Part shown: in pieces, positions 7,970 to 14,306 of the stretch | How positions within the stretch are numbered: position 1 is the first letter of the stretch | How the letters are laid out: each line of letters starts with the position of its first letter | NCBI GenBank assembly: GCA_900758885.1 | Contig: CAAETD010000152.1 | Location: forward strand, 1-22,239 | Reading direction: 5' to 3' | Origin: an uncultured Collinsella sp. | Lineage (GTDB): Bacteria > Actinomycetota > Coriobacteriia > Coriobacteriales > Coriobacteriaceae | Length of the DNA: 22,239 nucleotides | Notes under the pieces: generated by a model | Database searches by the model: none | The model's input: the letters and a program-made list of their open reading frames with translations, nothing else | Told to the model about the DNA's origin: nothing | Translations under genes and position numbers: made by a program

Positions 7970-8069
7970 GCGGGCACCAGAGCGACAACTTGTCATTCAA
8001 AGAGGGCGGCATGACCAGAAGGTCTATGCCGCCCTCTTTTCATGCCAATTTGTTCGCTCTGGTGCCCGC
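7970..8069. repeat. 100-base nested inverted repeat enclosing the liv terminator
   Basis: GCGGGCACCAGAGCGA (7970-7985) is matched exactly by its reverse complement at 8054-8069. Three more pairs follow after a one-base bulge. The inverted arms enclose the 14-bp terminator stem at 7999-8039, so the whole segment can fold into one long composite hairpin. The 16-bp perfect outer arms are far more than an intrinsic terminator needs. It may be a repeated palindromic element or a small non-autonomous element that supplied the terminator. Confidence 0.55.
7999..8040 (+). terminator. Intrinsic terminator of the liv operon
   Basis: A 14-bp perfect stem pairs 7999-8012 with 8026-8039 (core AGAGGGCGGCAT / ATGCCGCCCTCT), a short inner stem closes the loop AGAA, and the descending arm ends in TTTT. 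It is a classic rho-independent terminator for livF. Because the ascending arm begins with As, it may also work in reverse, but no convergent gene lies close by. Confidence 0.85.
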
Positions 8070-8111
8070 TCGCTGTCCGTCCTCTGCCCGCGGCGTTGGA
8101 GGTAGTCGTTG

Positions 8112-8131
8112 GGGACGTTTTCCTTCGTCCC
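8112..8131. repeat. Small GGGACG/CGTCCC hairpin upstream of cutC
   Basis: GGGACG (8112-8117) pairs with CGTCCC (8126-8131) around an 8-base pyrimidine loop. The same arms form the hairpin at 4327-4344. It sits about 90 bases upstream of cutC, in a spacer (8041-8220) where I could not place a convincing promoter. Confidence 0.35.
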
Positions 8132-8220
8132 TACCAAATCATTTTGCTCTGTCATGCGGGTTGGTTTTTAAAGTGCGACAATGCCGTATGGAAATAGAAA
8201 TGTCATCTGGGGGTCTATCT

Positions 8221-8898
8221 ATGCTGTACGAGTTTTGTGCCGAGAACTTTGAGCGGGTGCCGGCGGCTATCGAGGCCGGTGCAAGGCGCATCGAGCTGTG
8301 CGATAACCTTGCCGTCGGTGGTACCACGCCCTCGGCCGGCGTTATCAGCGCTACGACCAACTATGCCCACGAACACGATGCACGGGTGATGTGCATGATC
8401 CGTCCGCGTGGCGGCGACTTTCACTACAACCAGGATGAGCTGCGCATGATGGAGATGGACTTGGGCCTTGCCGTGAGTGCGGGCGTTGACGGCTTGGTCC
8501 TTGGCTGCTGCAAACCCTGCGCTGGCGGATGGGCGCTCGACGAACTTACGCTTGGCGCCCTCGTGATGGCTGCGGGCTGCGCGACCGAGGAATGTAAGCG
8601 TGAGCCCATCGACATCACCTTCCACATGGCATTTGACCAGCTCTCGCACGAGGCTCAGCTCGATGCGATTGATACACTTGCCGACTGCGGCGTTACGCGC
8701 ATCCTCACGCATGGCGGCGCTGCCGGTACGTCGATCGAGGATAATTTCGATCACCTGGCTCGTTTAATCGAGTATGCGGGCGATCGTTTGACCATCCTTC
8801 CCGGCGGCGGCATCACTACGGCAAATCGCGACGCGGTCGCGGCGGCGCTAGGCGTCTCCGAGCTCCATGGCACCAAGATCGTGCCGCTGGAGGTATAA
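8221..8898 (+). CDS. cutC: CutC family protein (TIM-barrel, copper homeostasis family)
   Basis: This 225-residue cytoplasmic protein of the CutC family has a TIM-barrel fold. Recognisable segments are ARRIELCDNLAVGGTTPS near the N-terminus, MIRPRGGDFHY in the middle, FHMAFDQ, and RILTHGG / ILPGGGI towards the C-terminus. CutC was named for copper tolerance in Escherichia coli, but a direct role in copper handling has been doubted and the reaction is unknown. The ATG at 8221 is preceded by GGGGG seven bases upstream. An in-frame ATG at 8188 would add 11 residues and is the main alternative. The next gene starts three bases after the stop, so the two are cotranscribed. Confidence 0.9.
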   Translation: MLYEFCAENFERVPAAIEAGARRIELCDNLAVGGTTPSAGVISATTNYAHEHDARVMCMIRPRGGDFHYNQDELRMMEMDLGLAVSAGVDGLVLGCCKPCAGGWALDELTLGALVMAAGCATEECKREPIDITFHMAFDQLSHEAQLDAIDTLADCGVTRILTHGGAAGTSIEDNFDHLARLIEYAGDRLTILPGGGITTANRDAVAAALGVSELHGTKIVPLEV

Positions 8899-8901
8899 CC
8901 C

Positions 8902-9699
8902 GTGGCGCTGGTATTTGACGTTCAGCAGGCGAGCGGTAAGCCCGACGATAATCGTCGCCCTGGCACCGCGTGCCCCTTTTGCGACACGGAGGGACTTGCC
9001 AACATCATCCAGCGCGATGGTGACTGCATCTGGCTCGAGAATAAGTTCAAGACCTTGCGGGCCACACGTCAGACCGTATTGATCGAGTCTGCCAATCACG
9101 ACGCCGACCTGGTGACCTATGAACCGGATGAGCTGCATCATGTGATGCGGTTTGCCCTGGGCTGTTGGCAGCAGATGATCGATTCCCAACAGTACCGCAG
9201 TGTACTCATGTACAAGAACAAAGGCCCGCTTTCGGGCGGCAGCCTCGTCCATCCACACATGCAGATTGTGGGCTTGGAACAGGAGGACGGCTATGCGGCG
9301 CTGACCTCAGCCAACTTTGAAGGCATCAGTGTCTGGCAACAAGGGAGAATCTCGGTCGACATCTCAACCGAACCGATTATGGGGTTCTTTGAGGTCAACG
9401 TTTCAGCCCCGCAGGGAATCGCCGCCAGCGATGGCGCGCGAGACCAGGCCGAGACGGACCTCTTCGCCGATGCGATTCAGGTAGCTCTGCGCTATATCCT
9501 GAACGAGCACCATGGTGGTCGCGCAGAGTCGTACAACTTGTTCTTCTACCACATGGACGGTCGGACCATTGCCAAGGCGCTGCCGCGTTGGGTGGTTTCG
9601 CCCTACTTTGTCGGCTATCGTTTGGCCCAGGTCAATGCCGAGACGACGCTCGATATCGATGCTGAGCGCCTGCGCGCGCATCTGGAAACGCTCGTATAG
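8902..9699 (+). CDS. GalT-like / HIT-superfamily protein (DUF4931-like)
   Basis: This 265-residue protein resembles galactose-1-phosphate uridylyltransferases. Residues 24-27 are CPFC, a likely half of a metal site. Residues 117-121 are HPHMQ, the HxHxQ motif whose central histidine is the nucleotidylated residue in GalT. The C-terminal half has the ESYNLFFYH segment seen in the family. I recall similar proteins annotated as DUF4931. The substrate is unknown; without a Leloir gene nearby, a nucleotide-sugar reaction is only one possibility. It starts at GTG 8902 with GGAGGT seven bases upstream, inside the end of cutC. Its tight linkage to cutC suggests shared expression and perhaps a shared pathway. 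Confidence 0.8.
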   Translation: MALVFDVQQASGKPDDNRRPGTACPFCDTEGLANIIQRDGDCIWLENKFKTLRATRQTVLIESANHDADLVTYEPDELHHVMRFALGCWQQMIDSQQYRSVLMYKNKGPLSGGSLVHPHMQIVGLEQEDGYAALTSANFEGISVWQQGRISVDISTEPIMGFFEVNVSAPQGIAASDGARDQAETDLFADAIQVALRYILNEHHGGRAESYNLFFYHMDGRTIAKALPRWVVSPYFVGYRLAQVNAETTLDIDAERLRAHLETLV

Positions 9700-9728
9700 C
9701 AAGACTAGCCCCGCGTAATGCGGACAGT

Positions 9729-10727
9729 CTAGCGTGCCATGGCGTCGCGGCCGGCCTCGACCCGCTTGCGCTGGGCGGCGCGCTCCTCGCCGGTCAGATG
9801 CTCAAAGAGATGCCCGATAAGCGAGGCGAGCACCTGCTGAAACAGCGTTCCGCACATGACGGGAAACACGACCTCGCCGGGAAAATACTGTGTGGCGATG
9901 ACGGCGCCCGAAGAGATATTGCGCATGCCGCAGGTAAAGCACATGGTGGTCGTCTCGTTATACGGCAGGTGCAATGCGCGGGCGATCAGAATGCCCACGA
10001 CAAAACCGCTGATGGCGAACACCAGAATAAAGAGGGCGACTTCCAGGCGCACTGCGTTCATGTGCAGCACGTACTCGCTCATGGCGGTGGAGTTGGACGC
10101 GATGACGCCCATCATCATAAATTTGCAGGCGGGCGAGAGCGCGGGGGAGAGTTTCTCGTGTCCCCATCCGCGCGTGAGTTCGTTGATTACGATGCCGAGC
10201 AGGGCGGGGATGGCAATCATAAAGGCCATGTTCTGCATCATGCTCGGAACATCGATTGCGACGGTGGCGCCCAACAGGAGCTTGAGCGTGAGCGGAATCG
10301 TTACGGGCGATATAACCGAGGACGTCAGGATGATGGTGAGCGCGAGCGGGCCGTTGCCGCCGAACATGCTAATCCACATAAAGGCAGTGACTGCCACGGG
10401 TACGCTGTACTCGAGCACGATGCCGCAGACAAGGTTGGGGTTGGAGCCAAAGAACAGTGAGCCCATGGCATACGCCGCGATGGGGATGATCACAGCCGAG
10501 ACAAATAACGCCAAAATCAGATGCAGGGGACGGCGGAACACCTCAGCTACCTGGTGGAAGGTGTTGCTGAGCGCGCCTTGGAACGTCATAAAGGCAAACA
10601 GGGTGGGAACGATGGGCTTGAGAACGCCGATCTGCTGAGGAAAGAGCACGCCGAGCGTTACGCAAATCGGAACGATGACCTGCATATGCCCCGCGAGGAA
10701 CTTTCCCAGTCCAACCCATTGCTTCAT
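9729..10727 (-). CDS. Bile acid:sodium symporter (BASS) family transporter
   Basis: This 332-residue integral membrane protein has nine or ten hydrophobic segments. Its C-terminal half carries the family-type segment CGMRNISSGAVIA followed by FPGEVVFPVMCG. Bacterial members of this family are sodium-coupled importers of organic acids, pantoate-like compounds or bile acids; the substrate here cannot be inferred. It is convergent with the GalT-like gene (29-base gap with no good terminator) and divergent from the recJ fusion. The start at 10727 has only a distant GGGAG 12 bases upstream, so translation may be weak or the start may lie elsewhere. It appears to be a single-gene unit. Confidence 0.85.
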   Translation of the reverse strand: MKQWVGLGKFLAGHMQVIVPICVTLGVLFPQQIGVLKPIVPTLFAFMTFQGALSNTFHQVAEVFRRPLHLILALFVSAVIIPIAAYAMGSLFFGSNPNLVCGIVLEYSVPVAVTAFMWISMFGGNGPLALTIILTSSVISPVTIPLTLKLLLGATVAIDVPSMMQNMAFMIAIPALLGIVINELTRGWGHEKLSPALSPACKFMMMGVIASNSTAMSEYVLHMNAVRLEVALFILVFAISGFVVGILIARALHLPYNETTTMCFTCGMRNISSGAVIATQYFPGEVVFPVMCGTLFQQVLASLIGHLFEHLTGEERAAQRKRVEAGRDAMAR

Positions 10728-10876
10728 AGGCTCTTGTGACTCCCTTTGCTCGTGAACCCGTTTTGAATGGATATGCTAGACGCTCGCATGCGTCCGTGCG
10801 TCAGAAACGCTCGATTATTTCGAGGCTATTACCGGCATCGTTTACCGAAACCACGGCGTGCTGCGAGGCTCTGCGT

Positions 10877-10895
10877 CCGTGCCGCACGGTATAAT
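10877..10895 (+). promoter_or_regulatory. Promoter -10 and abutting palindrome for the recJ fusion
   Basis: TATAAT at 10890-10895 is a perfect -10 box, giving a start near 10902. The six bases 17 positions upstream (10867-10872) are a poor -35. The spacer contains the palindrome CCGTGC-C-GCACGG (10877-10889), which directly touches the -10 box. A protein bound there would block or activate this promoter. It does not look like the usual LexA boxes I know. Confidence 0.55.
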
Positions 10896-10951
10896 AAATC
10901 CGTTCAACAGATCTGCCTGCCGAAGCGGGCATACACAGAGGACTCATCGCT

Positions 10952-11017
10952 ATGAACCGTGAGAGGTATCGCGGCGACCTGCCCCTATCGGGGGTGGGCG
11001 CCTATGTCATCGCTTAA
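10952..11017 (+). CDS. Possible 21-residue leader peptide overlapping the recJ start
   Basis: An ATG at 10952 is preceded by AGAGGA at a nine-base spacing, a better ribosome-binding site than that of recJ itself. The frame begins MNRERYRGDL, ends GAYVIA, and stops at 11015-11017, overlapping the recJ ATG (11004) by 14 bases. Ribosomes finishing here could re-initiate on recJ. The peptide has no family I recognise, and its function would be coupling, not as a protein. It may equally be chance. Confidence 0.35.
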   Translation: MNRERYRGDLPLSGVGAYVIA

Positions 11018-14000
11018 GACGACGCATCGCTGGGCGGTCGCTCAGCAAAATCCCGAGCTCGAAAAGGAGCTTTCGGCTGGTCTGGGCATACCCGGTCTGG
11101 TGGCACGCATTATGGTTGCGCGCGGCATTGCCTCGATTGAGGAAGGACAGCTATTTTTGACGCCTTCGCTCGACCGTGATTGGGCCGATCCGCTCGTCAT
11201 TCCGGGCATGTCGGTTGTTGCCGATCGTGTCGAGCGCGCCATTCGCAACCACGAACGCATCGCCGTCTTTGGTGATTTTGACGTCGACGGCATTACGTCG
11301 ACTTGTCTGTTGACCGAGGCGCTGCGGACGTTTGGCGCCGATGTCACACCATTCATCCCGCACCGCTTTGACGAGGGATATGGCCTTTCGCGCGCGGCGC
11401 TCGACCGCGTCAACAAGCTCGCCCAACCCAATCTGATCGTGACCGTCGATAATGGCATTGCCGCCAAGGAAGAGGTCTCCTATCTGGAGAGCCTGGGGAT
11501 CGATTTGGTGGTCACGGACCATCACGAGCCCTCCGACCAGGTGCCGCAGGGCGTGCCCCTGACCGACCCCAAGCTCAAGGACGAGGGTCCCTCGCGCGAG
11601 CTTGCCGGTGCCGGCGTGGCACTCAAGCTGGTGCAGGTTTTGGGCGAGCGTCTGGGCAAGCCGTCGTATTGGCGTTCGCTGATCGAGGTCGCGGCGCTGG
11701 GCACCGTGTCCGACATGATGCCGCTCACGCCCGAGAATCGCGCACTGGTCGCCGAGGGCATCCAGCAGATGCGCGTGACGGCCCGTCCCGGCTATATCGC
11801 GCTTGCCGCACTTGCCAAGGCCGACCTTTCTACCATTACGGCCGACGGCCTGTCGTTTTCGCTCATCCCCCGCTTAAACGCCGCCGGCCGCATGGCCGAT
11901 CCCAAGCTGGCGCTCGACTTGCTGCTTGCCCGCGATCCTATCGAGGCAAGCGCGCTGGCGGCCGAGCTCGAGGAGATCAACCGACAGCGTCGCGAGATCG
12001 AGGCGGAGCTCACGCGCGATGCCATGGCAAAGGTCGAGGAGACTTATGACGGTGGGCGCGCAATCGTCGTGGGTGGCGAGGGCTGGCACGAGGGCGTCAA
12101 GGGCATCGTGGCGAGCCGCCTGACCAACCGTTATCACGTGCCGGCGCTGCTGTTCTCGATCGAGGACGGTATAGCACGTGGCTCGGGTCGCTCGGTGGGC
12201 AAGGTCAACCTGTTCGAAGCCGTCGAGCGCTGTTCCGACCTGCTGATTCGCCGCGGCGGACATGCGGGCGCGGTGGGCGTGACCATCGAGGCGTCCAAGC
12301 TCGACGAGTTTCGTCGTCGCCTTTCCGCCGTGTTGTCCGAGCTTCCCGCCGAGGACTTTGAGGACACCGACGAGGTTGCCGCCACGGTCGACCTTTCCGA
12401 ATTGAATATCGAGACCATCGAGCAGATTTCCCGCCTTGAGCCGTTTGGCCAGGGTAATAAGGTGCCGCTGCTGGCTGCCGAGGGCGTGACGATGTGTGAT
12501 CGCGCCGTGGTGGGTAAGACCGGCGAGCATATGCGCTTCGTGGCGACGGATGGAGCCGCGAGTGTGCCGGCCATTATGTTCCGCGTGCCGCAGATCGATA
12601 AGCTCATCAATTGCGATAGCGCCGTCGACTTGGTGTTCGAGGCCGTGGCCGAGCATTGGCAGGGTCGTGTGAAGCCCAAGCTCATGGTCAAGGATGTTCT
12701 GGTCCGCGATACCACGCTGCCCAGCGTCGACGATCCGGCATGCGAGCTTCGTCGTGGCGTGCAGCCGGCGGATTCCGGCCTGCGCTTGGAGTCGCGCAAG
12801 CGCGAGACGCTCGCCCAGCTTTCCTATACCGAGCTCACGCGCTCGCTTATCCATAGCTTTATCGGCTCGAACCAGCCACATCGCGCGCAGGTCGAGGCGC
12901 TCGATGCCCTGGCCGATCACCAAAGTGTTCTGGCCGTTATGGGAACGGGGCGCGGCAAGTCTCTTATCTTCCATGTGCATGCCGCGCGCGAGGCGGTCCT
13001 TCGCGGGCGTGCGAGCATCTTTGTCTATCCGCTGCGCGCGCTCGTTGCCGACCAGGCCTATCACCTCTCGTCGACGATGGCCGCGCTTGGCATTGGCGTT
13101 GGCGTGCTGACCGGCGAGACCGTGGAGGCAGCGCGCGATGACGTGTTTGCCGGCTTGGCTTCGGGCCGCACCGGCATCGTGCTCACGACGCCCGAGTTCC
13201 TATCTATCCACCGTGACCGCTTTGCGCGTTCGGGGCGCATCGGTTTTGTCGTTATCGATGAGGCGCATCATGCCGGTCTTGCCAAGGGCGGCGACCGCAG
13301 CGCCTATCTCGACATGCCCGATATCCTCAAGGCCTTGGGCGACCCGGTCGTTCTGGCCACGACTGCCACCGCAACGGCTCCGGTCGTTGCGGAGCTCGCC
13401 CGCGTGCTACCGATTACCCGTACGGTGGTCGACGAGACGGTGCGCGAGAACTTGCAGCTCGAGGACGATCGCGATCTTGCGAGCCGCGAAAACCGCCTGG
13501 TGTCAATCGTGGCGACGGGGGAGAAGACTGTCATCTACGTCAACTCGCGCGACCAGTCCGTGGCGCTTGCCAAGACGTTGCGCAAGCGTGTGCCCGATTG
13601 CGCAACCCATATCGCGTTCTATAACGCGGGGCTTGCGCGTTCCGATCGCCGTCGCGTGGAGGAAGCATTCCGAGACGGAAGCCTCAGCTGCATCGTCTCG
13701 ACATCTGCCTTTGGCGAGGGCGTCAACCTGCCCGATATCCGCCATGTCGTGCTCTACCACATGCCGTTTGGCGCCATCGAGTTCAACCAGATGAGCGGAC
13801 GCGCCGGTCGCGACGGCCAACCTGCCGTGATTCACCTGCTCTATTCGTCGCGTGACGCTCGCATTAACGAGCGCCTGCTCGACTGCTACGCGCCCGAGCG
13901 CGACGAGCTCGTCACGCTCTATCGCGCGTTGCAGACCATGTGGCGCTCCAACCGCGGCAAGACTGGGGACGATTCCTTTAGCGCGAGCGATATCGACATC

Positions 14001-14291
14001 GCGCAGATGTGCCTTGCCATCGATGCTCGCACGCCGGTCGACGAGCGCTCGGTGGAAAGTGGCCTGGGAATCTTCGAAGAGCTTGGTTTCTGTCGCGTTT
14101 CGGGGTTTGACGACACCCGTCGCATCGCGATGGCCGAAAACCCCGGCCGCGTGCAATTGAGCAGGTCAATTCGCTATTTGGAGGGCTTGCGCTCGCGCAT
14201 GGAGTTCTCGGCTTTCCGGAGTTGGGCGCTCGATTCGTGCGCTTCTGATATGCTAGCCAAAGTTAACCGCCCGATCGTACCGCGGGCCTAG
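11004..14291 (+). CDS. recJ: RecJ single-strand exonuclease fused to a RecQ-like helicase
   Basis: This 1095-residue protein is about twice the length of ordinary RecJ. The N-terminal ~590 residues are RecJ: DHH-family motifs GDFDVDG (90-96) and TDHHEP with D172-H173-H174, GTVSDMMPL, RLNAAGRM, and a DHHA1 region with GGHAGAVGV, then an OB-like part. The C-terminal half is an SF2 helicase: Walker A GTGRGKS (647-653), DEAH box D752-E-A-H, STSAFGEGVN (motif V) and QMSGRAGRDGQ from residue 929 (motif VI), closest in style to RecQ. In the RecF pathway RecQ unwinds and RecJ degrades the 5' strand, so the fusion joins partners. The start at ATG 11004 has GGGGGTG upstream; a GTG at 10959 is the alternative. 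rel follows 15 bases downstream. Confidence 0.92.
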   Translation: MSSLKTTHRWAVAQQNPELEKELSAGLGIPGLVARIMVARGIASIEEGQLFLTPSLDRDWADPLVIPGMSVVADRVERAIRNHERIAVFGDFDVDGITSTCLLTEALRTFGADVTPFIPHRFDEGYGLSRAALDRVNKLAQPNLIVTVDNGIAAKEEVSYLESLGIDLVVTDHHEPSDQVPQGVPLTDPKLKDEGPSRELAGAGVALKLVQVLGERLGKPSYWRSLIEVAALGTVSDMMPLTPENRALVAEGIQQMRVTARPGYIALAALAKADLSTITADGLSFSLIPRLNAAGRMADPKLALDLLLARDPIEASALAAELEEINRQRREIEAELTRDAMAKVEETYDGGRAIVVGGEGWHEGVKGIVASRLTNRYHVPALLFSIEDGIARGSGRSVGKVNLFEAVERCSDLLIRRGGHAGAVGVTIEASKLDEFRRRLSAVLSELPAEDFEDTDEVAATVDLSELNIETIEQISRLEPFGQGNKVPLLAAEGVTMCDRAVVGKTGEHMRFVATDGAASVPAIMFRVPQIDKLINCDSAVDLVFEAVAEHWQGRVKPKLMVKDVLVRDTTLPSVDDPACELRRGVQPADSGLRLESRKRETLAQLSYTELTRSLIHSFIGSNQPHRAQVEALDALADHQSVLAVMGTGRGKSLIFHVHAAREAVLRGRASIFVYPLRALVADQAYHLSSTMAALGIGVGVLTGETVEAARDDVFAGLASGRTGIVLTTPEFLSIHRDRFARSGRIGFVVIDEAHHAGLAKGGDRSAYLDMPDILKALGDPVVLATTATATAPVVAELARVLPITRTVVDETVRENLQLEDDRDLASRENRLVSIVATGEKTVIYVNSRDQSVALAKTLRKRVPDCATHIAFYNAGLARSDRRRVEEAFRDGSLSCIVSTSAFGEGVNLPDIRHVVLYHMPFGAIEFNQMSGRAGRDGQPAVIHLLYSSRDARINERLLDCYAPERDELVTLYRALQTMWRSNRGKTGDDSFSASDIDIAQMCLAIDARTPVDERSVESGLGIFEELGFCRVSGFDDTRRIAMAENPGRVQLSRSIRYLEGLRSRMEFSAFRSWALDSCASDMLAKVNRPIVPRA

Positions 14292-14306
14292 GGGAAGGGG
14301 ACCTCG

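Noticed and set aside
7990..8220. N-terminal extension of cutC
   Set aside because: The extension would run through the liv terminator and the outer inverted-repeat arm, and its residues do not resemble the CutC family. ATG 8221 has a ribosome-binding site.
9700..9728. Shared terminator between the GalT-like gene and the BASS transporter
   Set aside because: Only a 4-bp stem (CCGC/GCGG) with no T-run on either strand can be found.
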